64,000 nucleotides of DNA, taken from contig NC_089722.1 in assembly GCF_035083965.1 (NCBI RefSeq), forward strand, positions 22,707,142 to 22,771,141, given 5' to 3'. Under the pieces are notes generated by a model that did not search any database, was not told the DNA's origin, and saw nothing but the letters and a program-made list of their open reading frames with translations. Within the stretch, counting starts at the first letter, position 1; the number at the start of each line of letters is the position of its first letter. The stretch comes from Branchiostoma lanceolatum (lineage: Eukaryota; Chordata; Leptocardii; Amphioxiformes; Branchiostomatidae). Positions 22,649 to 36,100 of this stretch are shown in pieces. Made by a program: the position numbers and the translations under genes.

Positions 22649-24081
22649 CTGCAATTGATACAGGAAATTGAGAAAACGCAGCTGTACATCGCTGTTACTA
22701 TTACAGGTATTGATAATCCTAATATTATCAAAATATTTTGCTACGTTTAATATAAGATTTTGTTTATGAATGCAAGACACATGAGTCTTTCAACACTTAA
22801 TCAAGTATAATGCTATGATCTGTATCACATTCAAAACAGCCACATGGATGGCACATTTCCCTGCTTCTATTATGGTTTGATAAATCCGATGACAAAATTG
22901 TATTAATGATGATGATGATTTTATTCAGTAAGAAACTCGCGGGTTATGTTGCAACATAATCCGAATTCCGTTCTTAGTACAAATGTTTCAACATGGCGAG
23001 GAATGCGTATATTTTCTGACTCTCTGTTCGCTTTTTGTTTCAAATATGTGAACATGTTCTGACTATCTTGTCCTTAATGCTCCTAAAACATTTGCTACGC
23101 ATTTCCTGTGTTCCTTTGTGCTAAGGGTGAATTTTCTGTTGGTATTTAGCTTGCCATAAACGCAGTTATTTCAAAGCATTTGTCCTTAATTACTGTATTG
23201 AAAAACATTAAATGGGGAATGGTAATGCATAAACAAATGTTACCTAATACAACTATGATTTACACATCAGAATATAATTCGTCTGACCTTAGCGATATCT
23301 TTCCTGTCTACTTTCCTGGCCCAGACGATTCCCATCAAGTAAGAAGCGAACACAGTAAGAACCAGGATGAGACCTGCCGGGTTCTCCAAGATGTTTGCTG
23401 AGAGAGCGTCTTGGATGTTGAGCTGATTCGGCGCCACGAATCCAGCAAATTTGGTCAGGTGATCACACTGGCAGTGGATGTGGGTTATGTTGGACATCAG
23501 GCCGACCTGAGACAAACAGTACGAATTTACCAAAAAGTCATTAAATATTATGCACATTTTTCATCATAACGACCTGTTTTTGAGAAAATGGTCTACGGTA
23601 CAAATTTACAATAGATTCATTAAATTTCATGCACATTCATCTACATATACAACGTTTATAAGCACCATAACGGCCTTTTTGTAAGAGATATGGCCGTCGG
23701 TACAAGGTTTTCAAAAGATTAAATAAATCTTATGCACATTCATTTACACATATAACGTTTATAGACATCATAACGACCTGTTTGTGAGTGATATGGTAAA
23801 CGGTACAAACCAATTTAACCAAAACTGTGTATAACTTACTCTACAGCCGTCTCTCTGCCACAGGTGGGTTCCGTTCTCCTCAAAGTAGACACAGGATGTC
23901 TCGAAGGCGTAGAGAGTGAAGTTGACGGTTTCTCCGCTGACACGGTCAGACTCAGAGCCGAACCGAACTCCTGTAATTGTAGATACATTTGTAATATTTC
24001 TGTCAGATGAGGTCTGCGAGCGGAAATGTCTATGATGATATGATGACAATTCCCAGCAATATTTTAGATCACTTACTGTTA

Positions 24082-24125
<44 letters not shown>

Positions 24126-27100
24126 GTTGCCTAATGCTAAAAGGGCAACGGATGTGATATATATATATTATGCTGTTAATGTATGAACATAAATAAACTA
24201 TATATCTAATGGATTCTTCATTATCATCATCCGTATAAAACATTTGTATATCATGCGATGATCAGAGATATAACGATAGTCTCCATCGGTTGTTCTACCT
24301 GATGCAAAAATGAAACATTTTGTACATTTTTGTATTAAGAGATTTTCAAGCCAACGTTTCAATTACGCAATGGTCATAATTCCTTTCGTATTAAGCATAT
24401 GCCAGAACAAAAAGTGATACCGATAAAATAGTCAGTCTTGTTGTACAGGTCCACATCTTCGTCTGTGATGGCAATCTCATCTTCCGGCAGGAACCACTGG
24501 TAAGCGCTGGACCTCAAGGATGTTTCGTTTACCCATGGGACGGAGAAGAGCTCATCGTCCGGAACTGGTAGGGTGGTTGTCCAGGTATAGTTGTCGGGTG
24601 TTGGAGACTCGTGTTTTCTCAACCACAGGGTGACGTCATGAGGAAAGAGGGTGCTGTTGAATTCCAAGCTGAAGCTCATTGATGACATATTGTTCCGAGC
24701 ATGAACATGGAAAATCTGAAAGGAATAGAATCAGCTTCTTTATCTGTCCGCACATGTTTTAAGACGACGGAAGAGAGTCTATTCATGTAGATAGAATATA
24801 GCATAGCTTTACCAAGAAGAAGATTGCATAATTGCCATTGTGACATTTAAATATCAGACCTACCGATATGTCACCGAGTAGGGAAGATGTAGTAAAAGTG
24901 TCCATCCAGTCATCCAGGCTTCTGTTTTCCCTTCTCGTCAGGATGTCTATTGGTTCACTCAGGGCAGACACAGGAACGGTAGAGTTGCCACATTTGACCG
25001 CGAGTCCTGTCACATCTGACTCGATAATCCGCGAATTGTTTGAATATTCGAACGGATTGAAATTAGATTCCAGGAACTGCAAAGAAAAGTAGCATTGTAT
25101 GATGATAGATAGATTGATGATTAAATGTACATAATCATTCTATCTAAATCATGATGTATCTAAATATGGTGTTATGTTTGTATATACTAAATATGATACT
25201 AAATTTATAACCTACCATTGTGGCTAATTGTGATGACTGTTTGATTAACAGTATAGTTTGAATAAAAAAACGTGTCTTAGTATTTTCCCACATCTTACAA
25301 CAACAACAACAACAAAATCTACAAGATACATGTATAAATGACTTCATATGATTTCTTCTATCTAAAACTGTGTAATTTGAGGATTACTACTAAAAGAGCT
25401 GTCTGTGAAATCGCTGAAATACGCAGGGATGTTCAAACAAATCCCCCTCACACTTGTGCGTACATTCAAGTCCACATGAGTTGCGTGTGAACAGATTTGG
25501 TTGAGGTGAGATTTGAGGCCGAAAAGCTCATCTAGAAAACAACTTCTTCACCGCAAACTTTACCTAACACATCAATATACGCACAAGTGTGAGGGGGCTT
25601 TTTTTGTGACAGGAGGGAGTAGCAGATTGTACCTGAACCCCAACCGTCCCCCCTCCCGGACAGTCATCTCCAACCAGTGCCGAAATGGACGGCAGGCGGA
25701 CAAAAGAGTCGCTCACACCCGCCACCGTGTACAGCCTCTCGGAGGGGTCAGCGGGATCTTCTCGTTCAATTCTCACGTGAATCTGTGTGAGGATAAATAA
25801 TTGCCTCAATCATCCGCAGGCTATGATTCTTTTAAAACACTCCTATTCCACTAGGGCGGCGAGTTCACTGCGACCGCGCTGCGACCGAGAGCTCAAAACT
25901 CTCTTAAAAACGAATCTTTTTACGCTTTGTTTGTTTTGTTATCTTTTCAATCATCGTTTTACATTTTGCAAGAAATTCCTATTATGAATTTACACAAATC
26001 AAATCTAGTTTACAGCGAGGTCGCTGCGCAATAAGGTTGACAAGACATACAAAATACAGTGATATTGTCTGCATTTTTACTCCCAAAATTTCAATGACAT
26101 AAAAGTAGACTTTCGCAAAGAATAAGTCAAACAAATAATGAGACGGGACACCATTTTAACAGAATCGTACCTTGGATGTATAAATATCTGCAAACAGATC
26201 ATCGTCATCGTAAGCTGGCATCATATTGAGTAAGTAGATGTCGTCAAGCACATCCAAGGCTTGGAAGGTCTTTGTCGTGGCCTCTTTGTTCTGTAAAGTC
26301 AAAACACACAAGACTTACAAGCGTTACCTATTAAGTAGAATATCACTAGAAAGGTAACATTTGCAAGCAAAGACATGATGTTTACCTTTACATGCTCTAG
26401 CCTAACAACGTTATACCGGGTATACCCTTTCGCAAATATTTATGTGCTATTTATTTGCTTTGTCTTATTTTTTTGCCTACCTTTGCCAACATGTCGGAGA
26501 ATCCCACACCACTGTTTTGCTCCGCCATGGCCTTCATCTCAGAAGCTTTGAACACATGGACTGCGCCTGGAAAGTGGAAAGTTTTGGTAGGACACATTGA
26601 AAACACATCGAGCCTTTCAGCTTTGCAAAGCATGAGTGGCCCTTTGGGACATATGCGAAAAGCTAGCCTTTACCAGGCTTTACGTGTCGCTGAAAAGAGT
26701 AGAAATTGGAAAATACTGTCTTATACATTATCTTGTAAACAGGAAAAACACCAGTTTCCATGAAAATACGACAAAGTGTTATTCAACATCTGAAAAGACT
26801 TGTCATTGATGTGAACAGCTGCTAACGATACATACCTGTAAATATGAATGCCGTCGCGATGTTCACCTCTCTCTCCGTCAAGGTGTTATTTCCTGACAGA
26901 TCTCTTAACGTCTCAAATAGATGCTGCATACACGTGGAACTATCGACCTGCATCGAAAATAGACTTAACTTGAAACTCTATATCGATATAAACATCTCAT
27001 TACATCAGGGCTCTCATGTCAGATTTTGGTCAAATTATGTGAAATTATAAATATTAGTACAGTTAAACTTCCAGACCAGATTCCTAATCTACTGACTGGT

Positions 27101-30100
27101 CTTAAACAATAATATGGAAATCTAAGTGTTTTTGAATACAAATACTTACTTGTGCATTCCCAGACACATACTCGGGAAACGCAGTCACTAGCAGGATAGT
27201 GGTTGCCAACCCCACAGTCCCGTCATAGTCCTGTAGCTCTACGTTTGCCATGTTCTCAGCCACTATGTCTGTAACCTAAAGAATAAAGCAACAATTGGTA
27301 ACGATCAGCAACAAGAACATTGCATTATGTTATATTACATTATATCATATATCATATATCATATTCTTGAACCTTGAACCTTGATCATGAACGAGGACAT
27401 CTGTGATGTCATCTCGGGAGACAATGAGTCATTCTGCACCACTCAGTCCAGTCTTCCATTAACGATCTCAGCTCTGTTGTTGAAATGTCACTGAGCCCAG
27501 CATCCCTTTTTAGGTTGTATCATATATATCATATATCATATATCATGTATCATGTATCATGTATCATGTATCATGTATCATGTATCATGTATCATGTATC
27601 ATTATCATGTATCATATATCATATATCATATATCATATATCATATATCATATATCATATATCATATACCATATACCATATATCATATATCATACATCATA
27701 CATGATATATCATATATCATATATCATATATCATATATCATATATCATATATCATATATCATATATCATATATCATATATCATATATCATATATCATATA
27801 TCATATATCATATATCATATATCATATATCATATATCATATATCATATATCATATATCATATATCATATATCATATATCATATATCATATTATATCATAT
27901 TACATCATATCATTGTAGTGTTGGGAAGACCCTCTAACTCTTGAAAACCGACTAAGGCCATAGGGTGTAGCGCAATATCTGTAAGCGTTCTTTCTTTAAA
28001 TCAAAAAAAAAAACTGAAGAAAAATTGTCGATGTACCATGCACAAGAATGTCAAGAAAGATCATCATTATCAATACTAAGTTCTGGCTTACTGGGTTCTA
28101 CTTCTTCTTTCGAGACAGTGGAAGACGAATGATCCCACTTTATCTGTAATGTGTGTGTTTTGTGATGGTAGAAAGAGAGTAGTTTTCTTTGCATCTGTAA
28201 ACGTGGAGAAAATAGGATGGAATGTACCTCAGTGATGTCCTCCCCTTTGTTGGCCAGGGACGCTGCAACGGCAGCAACTGTCACTGAGCTCATGAACGCT
28301 TCGGCCGAATACCCCAGTGACAGGAGGCTGTAGAACGGCTCGATTTGACTGTCGGACATCGCATCCGCGAGTGAAATTAATTGAGCTATGTCAGGGGCTG
28401 TGATCTAAAAGTGGTTGACATAAACACAAAATATCAAGTCCAGTTTATTGACCCTTATTTTTTGGGAGAATAGGAAGAAGAGGAAACGGAGCAAAAACAA
28501 CATGCTTTCTTTCCGTGAAGAAAATGTAATGTGAACGGATGGTCATAGGTATGTAAATTGAGCATTAATCTGGATTTTAGTTTACATACAAGTTTACTAA
28601 GTTAACATATTAAGCTTGGTTATAGAGAATTGACCAATAATTCCTGGATTGTATTAGAATGTTGGTACAATTAAGCTGTTGATTAAGTTTATCAGGGTTG
28701 GCGGCGTTTTGCTACAGTCGGTTGGGTAACTGAAAAATTTAAAGTTAAGTTGAATTTCATATTTTTTCACCGTTCACTTATTTGCTTAACGGGAGTCGCC
28801 CAAACATAGGACGTTTTTTTACGCGCTCGAACTCACGGCGCTCCATTGCTGGTTGTCAGAGAATGGTCATGTTTTAATGAATGAATTTTGAACACATTCA
28901 TCTAAAGAACATACATGGACAAGAAATGTATTCATATTGTTCATGGGCCCTTCACGCTCCGAGTTACAAGCGGCAAACGCTGTGAGACGTTTTCACGAAT
29001 GTACCTTCTGATTTAGTGCTACGCCAGATAGTGTGCCTAACTTAGTACGCTTTGGTAATTTTGCTCTCTTCGGAAGTTGGTGATGAAGTTAGGGAAATGT
29101 AAATAAGGCTTGAAGTCTGCTATATTCTAGCTTTCTTTTGACCGGAAAATTTTGACTGTGTGCACTTCTAACGTCATGTGAGAAGGGCTATATCTAGCGC
29201 ATCCCAGCTCATATTCCCACGGGAAATAGGCTACTACGCGGCCCGACGTACGTATTGAATGCGGCCCGACTTACGAAATCATTACGAAAAAACGACACCG
29301 CTTACATCAACAATACTCCGTCTACTTATTGGGAAACATCTTCGCCATCTCTGTATTCAGTTTCCTTTTCATAGACGGTACCAATCACATGTTAGAGCGT
29401 AACAAAACTGTGCGTTGAAACGTTCCGCCACCATCGCGGTCCAAAAAAATGGCGGGAAAACAACGTCGTCAGACGACAGCAATGTTTACGTTGTTTTTCT
29501 TTGGTCGGTTTTCTTCTCAACAAACACTTAAAGACCCAAATTTTTAGTGTTTTATGAAATTATTTTTCTTATGTGTATGATAGCTGTGTGACTTATGTAT
29601 CTGCTTGGCACAGGTCGTATATTTAGGTGCCGGGCCGTCTAGCTACGCAGTGACCCTCTACTCAGCGTTGCCATCATTATTGTCAAAATACTACATTTCG
29701 ACAAAACAAGAAATGAATATGTAACGTTGGGTAACCTAAATTCGGGATTTTTCCGATAATGGTTGACTGAAATCAATCTAGCAGAACAATAAACCATCCT
29801 TTTTTTCTATTATTCTGTCAGTATCATGTACTATCTTTGCACTAATCATATATATGGTAGATTTTGTCTCTAGTCGTGCTGACACCATAATATTTCAACT
29901 TCAAACTACCGTCCGCCGCACGCACAATGACGGTGCTGTCGGACAGGGGGGCACATTAATTCGGGAGAGAAGATTCGTCTTGAATATCTTACCGCTAATC
30001 ACATTTTATACAGCAGCTATTCGTTCCATCCTTGGCTTGAGGAGAGTGCTATGGATATAGACGTGTCCAAGTAAAAAAAATACACGAAAAAACGGCCGCA

Positions 30101-33100
30101 CCGCACACATCAGGCCTTTGCTAACATCCCGTTTGTTGAGTCGGTAGAACGTCACTCAAAGTCGATCCCCACCGTCATTGCAACGTGTACATTATTCATG
30201 GCAAGTTAGCTGGATGCCGTAGTAATGGTTATACTACTATGTCCATGTGTTCCTTGTTGTGTTAGGAGCAAACTTTGAGGAAAATATCGTCTTCAGTCCA
30301 CTATCACACGCAACATTTAGACAAAAAAGTGTTCCTCACAAACCTCTTGTCGTCTGCTTGACAACATGATTCTGGGTAACAATATGGCGGCGGGAAAATA
30401 CACGTGCCGTAGGTTGTAGCAACAAAGAGGAGTTTTGATGATTGATCACACTTAGAATCCAGTTGCAGGTTAGCAAAAGAGATTGTAATAAGTTGTCTTG
30501 TAAATAATTGTGTTTAGCAGGCAGGAGATGTGACATTTGTCTTATAACCCAGCGAACAACCGTGCAGTGTGAGTCTCCCACGAAGCCCCCAGACTCTGTA
30601 AATAAGGGACGGAGAGTTTTTGACGTCGCCAACTTCTAATGCATGGTTATCGAAGCTTTTCAGACAGTGTTCTGAATGCGTTAGTCTGTCAAGTTTGCAT
30701 TTCTAGCGGTATTACTGATGTTGCATCTAGCACATATCCCTAAATACCCCGTTTTCGAAAAATCCCGAATTTAAGTACCCCACGAATTTAGGTTACCCAA
30801 CGTGACACATATGTTTTGAATGCAAATAAAAATTATGTGCATGGACTTGGTTTATTTATCTTCCTTATGAGCATAGTCAGTGGACACAAACACGGCGTAC
30901 TTATGCATAACAAGATCACTAAAAAATCCGTCCTAAGTTAGGGCGCGTCCTAAGGTAGGGCAACCCCCGTTATGTTTGCTAACTGAAATAAGAATTTTGT
31001 TCCTCTCTGCCATTTCTAAGATCATTTAGTGTATAACGTGTATACGCCATTAATTGATTTTTGTTACTATTTGTTACCAATTACCATCATTATAATTCTC
31101 TGATTAGTTATCATATTGTCATCATTTGTTATCATTTACTATGATCATTATTATCTTATGACTTGTTAGATTTATGTTATAATTTGTAAACATAGATGGG
31201 AGAAGACCTGGAACAAGCCGTCATGGCTTTTTTCTTCCTCTAACACGTGTCTGTTAATGTTCGTAAACTGATTTTAACATGTGCAAATGAATGAAATACA
31301 AAATCAACATCAGAAACACAACATTTTTTCTGAACCAGGCATTAGCAACTCACCAAAATCGGGTCCATTATAACCGTGGTGCTGCGTCCGTCAGCGCTTG
31401 ATGCTACCAGCTCTATTATTATGTTACCAGGAGCGATGTCCAACATGGGTGTGTAGAAGACCTGATTAAAAGACATAAGTGCATCTAGGAATTGCTTGAT
31501 ATTACTTAGACCTAGACCTAGACCTAGACCTAGACCTAGACCTAGACCTAGACCTAGACCTAGACCTAGACCTAGACCTAGACCTAGACCTAGACCTAGA
31601 CCTAGACCTAGACCTATACTTAGACCTAAACCTAGACCAAGACCTAGACCTAGACCTAGACCTAGACCTAGACCTAGACCTAGACCTAGACCTAGACCTA
31701 GATCTAGACCTAGACCTAGACCTAGACCTAGACCTAGACCTAGACCTAGACCTAGACCTAGACCTATACTTAGACCTAAACCTAGACCAAGACCTAGACC
31801 TAGACCTAGACCTAGACCTAGACCTAGACCTAGATCTAGACCTAGACCTAGACCTAGACCTAGACCTAGACCTAGACCTAGAGGTTCCAACGTCGTACGA
31901 GGCATGGGGCTGTTAGAGCAGCACATCACGTTGTCCTTTACCTGCCTTGTCAACGGAAAAATTATAAAATAACGCGGTGAAAAATAATACAACAAACTTA
32001 CCCAGCCAGAATACGCGTTTACAACGATGTCCACGGGCGTAGCTGGGCCTTCCCCGGGGAAATTGACTGTTGACATTTCAACTCCCTCCGCTTCGATCTT
32101 ATACTTAATATCTATTCTGAGTGGGCCAAGCTCGTCATAAAACTCTGCAAAATGAAACATAATGTAATTATGTCAATGGATGATACATTATTCTTAGACT
32201 AGATTCAACCATAGTTCATGCAACAGGTCCAAGACAAAAGATACAAAAACTAGAAATTCTGCTGCAGTATCAACAAAAGCCGCTAGGATGCCCATAATTG
32301 ACCTTCAGCTCAGCCTTTCCAAAATCTACCCACTTATCATCACAATCCATCTTAACTTATGATGACTAAAGATTTTCGAAAAGACACACACAAACACGAC
32401 AATACCTCCATTTTCACGGAGGTAAAAATATATATTTTTTCTGTCAACAACAAAGAAAGGATACCTTCACAGACGATGCAGAACTTGTCCACTAAGGATA
32501 CTCCCTGTGCCGGAATGATGGAGCACAGGTCCGTTGGTATTTCTCCGGAGCTGTCCTGGAGAAGCCTCTCTGGTACCGGGTTCCTGATCACGAGGAACCG
32601 GTACTCGGCAATCCTCGGAAAGGCTGGGTCGATGTAGGTGGTAGTCCTGATCGTGTAGTTTCCGGGGACCTGCAATGTCAGACAAAGAAAGTCTCAAAAG
32701 AATGCTTTATAATTTTTTTTACAACAAACCTTGGGAAGATACCCGCTTCCAGCCATGTAAATAGTACGAAATGCAACTTTTTGTATAACGTACCAATCGT
32801 GATTTTAGCCTCTTAAAAGACGACTGCGGGGTAGCAAGAATCATCAGTTTATATCATTGCGATGCACATTTAGAATAATCAGCAACGATGGAATGCTTTG
32901 ATACGTACTGTAAAAACGTTGGGACGAATTTTCAGGTTACTGCTATCAAGGAGTAATATATCGTTAGTCCAGTCAAGGCCAGGAAAGTCTACTGGGGCTT
33001 CCTCTAGAGTCCATGTGTAAGGACCTGAAGTGTCTATGGTTGATGGCATGGTGAGGTGAAACATCTCGTGAGCCAGTAAGTTTGGGTTACAGTTTGCGGA

Positions 33101-36100
33101 ACAGCTGCAGAAACGAAATAAATGATAACGGTTTATTGGTCAGAAATTACACGTGCAATGGCAGCCAGTGCTGAATTGCTGCATGGTTTAGAATCACATA
33201 ATACACAACAGATACATATTTGCTCCGCACTTGTGCTTTGTGGAACTGTCGCGAGGGTCTGGGCGGCTGCCATTCGGCGCCAGCAGGTGACCTTAAGCTT
33301 CCAAAACCGAAGTCAGGTGTAGTGAGGAAACTCGTGTAAAGTGCCTTTCCCAATGGCGCAACATCGGGGCAAATCAGTGGTTTCAAACCCGGGATCTCTC
33401 GCGCCACCCAATGCATATGTTGGTGAAACGAAATGTACGTACGTTATTCTGTACTCTCCGTAGCCAGATACATCGACGGTGTGTATGTTGATGTAGGTAT
33501 AACCAGGTTGATGTCCCTCAGCGGAGATGACCAGGCTGACTTTGACAATGGAGTTCAGCGGGACGGGTTTGGTGAAGAGGTAAAAATGCAAGAAACCACC
33601 GTCTGGATCCGAATCTGCCTCTTGGTCTCCGAGAAGAGCTTCGCAAGCCGATAGGTTGCCGCTGGTAACTGAGAAACAGTCTGTTAGATATTGAATCTGA
33701 GGTTCATAGCTATCTGTGGCACTGGCTGCCATTGCACGGGTAATTTCTGAACAATAAACCATTATCATGTTAAGATTTTATGGATTTTACATGAGAGTTC
33801 TACGGATATTCTATACACAAAATCTATCCTTCTGGTGTTGATGCGGATTCTCATCTTTAGTAGTTCATAGCAGGTACACACGTGAATGCAATTGTTCGCC
33901 CTTTTATGCTTAGGTCACAATTGCGCCGGTGCCCGTCGGGGATGTAACCCCGGCCCGGCTCTGACGTCCGGAGGGCACCGACTGTCGTGGTCACAATTAA
34001 AGTTTCCTTCACGCTGCCCTGCAGGGGTCCCGGGGTGCTCCGGCAGGCACTCGTGGCATTTTTGTAAAATTTTGTCACCTTCATTGGTCGGTCTCCGGTA
34101 GGAACCCGTCAGTTGCTCTGACGGTGTCTTGTAGTGACCCCTGCGGGGTTCGACAAGGTACCGCGTGCTTTTCACATCAATGTGGGGCAGTTGTGGGGAC
34201 CCTGCCGAATGCCCCGCGAACGACGGTCGGGCATCAGGCAGGCTCCTCGTGGGCACTCTCGGGGGTACATAAAACTGCACTGGAGCTCAAAAAGAAACAC
34301 AATATACGAAGTTTACGCCTTAGTTCTGCTCACCTGATCTGTAACGTCACACACTTGACCCGGTCTTAAGAAGTACACACACTTTGATCTATGCACTTGG
34401 TTTGTTTCAAAACATAAGAATAGTTAATTCTATACTCTTTGGCGATGACACCAACCACGTCCTTGCACCAACATATCCATTTCCCACAAAAACTTTGATT
34501 CTCTTATACAACTGGCCAAAGACATTATATAATGTCCTTGAACTGGCCAAGGAGCTAACCAAGATATGTGGAAAGTACATGGTTTGAAGCAAATAAGTTC
34601 CAAACAAAGTCTACAAAGACAGATTGCCTTATTTTCTGAAGTAAAAATCAAAGTTATGATATCATTAAGGCCAAAATGTTCATAATAGACAAAAGAAACA
34701 GACCAACGTTTTGAGGGGTAATAGTAGATGAAAAATTAAACTCGAAAGCCCAATCTCAGCTATAAGTAAAAAAAAAAGCTGAAATAATTGATGTCATTGT
34801 GAAAATCGAATACATCATCCCTCAAAAGATTCTCACAACTATATAATATGCAACAGTCTTATATACCTTACTGTAACATTGTTTGGGGATGTGCCTACCG
34901 TACAATTCTACATCCTCTTATAACTCTCCAAAAGAAATTCACAAGGATAGCAACTGCTTCTGACTTTCGCCGAGACAAAATACTAGATATCCACGATATC
35001 AATAAATATACAAACAATCACATTTTTCTGGCGTTTGAAAGTGCCATTAAAACCCATCATAGCCCACTGTTGAAGTAAGGAAAGGAAAGGAACATGTAGT
35101 AGTCACATGTTCAGTTATTGTCTAACTTTAATCTATACTATTAATCATTTGATTATCATTATCTAAAGTTATCGTATTCTATGTATAATTTTGCTATATT
35201 ATAATTCATAATCAAGTTTGAGAAGTATAGACCAGGAGGGCCCAGTATAAGCAAGGACATTATATATAATGTCATTGGTATAAGCTATATACGCTTTTTC
35301 CTCCTCGTAAACCTGTTTTTATCTATTGTTTATCGTATTATGTATTATAGATTTTCTTGTTCTGCAAATTAATAAACAACAAACAAAAAAAGGCAAACAG
35401 GCAAATAATTACTTGTCCCGATGGACTGCCGGCACCCGTAGGGGTACCTCGCGGTGTTCTCACGTTGAGGTCACGGCGACGTTTTGTCTGCGGGGCCCGG
35501 GTAGAATTTAAGTCAGAACTAAATTTGTGTCGGGTCCCCGCCGGGCCCAAAAATAGCCCGGTAGCCGCAGGGTGCCCCGCGGGGCCACGTAGGGGTCACG
35601 CCAGGAAGTGCCAAAAGAAGGCCCGGGAACTACTCGGCAAGGCCCCTTTTTCCAATTGCGACCTAAGCATTAGGTGGGGCCTTTGCCAGTGGGTCTCCCT
35701 GTGTCTGCCCGTGAACCACCCGGCAGGGCCCCTTTGTCTGCCCGTGAATTAACTGGCGGAGCCCCTTTTTTCCAATTGGGACCTAAGCATTAAACCCCCC
35801 TAAGCCGACCAGAAGAAAATGGTGACCAGGCCAATAGCTACGGGGCCTATTGCTATTGTGATCAAGGCACGATTGGTTCCTAATGTTTCTTCACTGGAAA
35901 GATGTAACCTACCTGGTGGGTTCGGGTAAGAAACTGCTTCACAGGACCAGGCGTAGCTTAACTGGTCGCTGGGGACCTGACAGTCCGGATCATGATACAG
36001 CACGGCGGTGATAAAAAGGTGTATCAACGGCAGGGTCCTTGCGGAGTTGCCGCTTACTTTCGCAACAATGGGAAACGGTACCACCTCCAGCCACGTCTGA

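Noticed and set aside
27485-27944. Long Tyr-His-Ile-Ser repeat frames
   Set aside because: Produced by the 7-bp array, open in more than one frame. Located in an intron on the opposite strand.
30125-30180. tRNA-like segment (GAGTCGGTAGAACG and CGATCCCCACC)
   Set aside because: D-like and T-like parts are too close, with no room for an anticodon arm. At best a SINE relic.
31342-32160. 272-codon frame with Gly-Leu repeats
   Set aside because: Joins real exon 32144-32002, the hexamer array and real exon 31461-31354 through intron sequence; the splice sites are strong and the repeat is non-coding.
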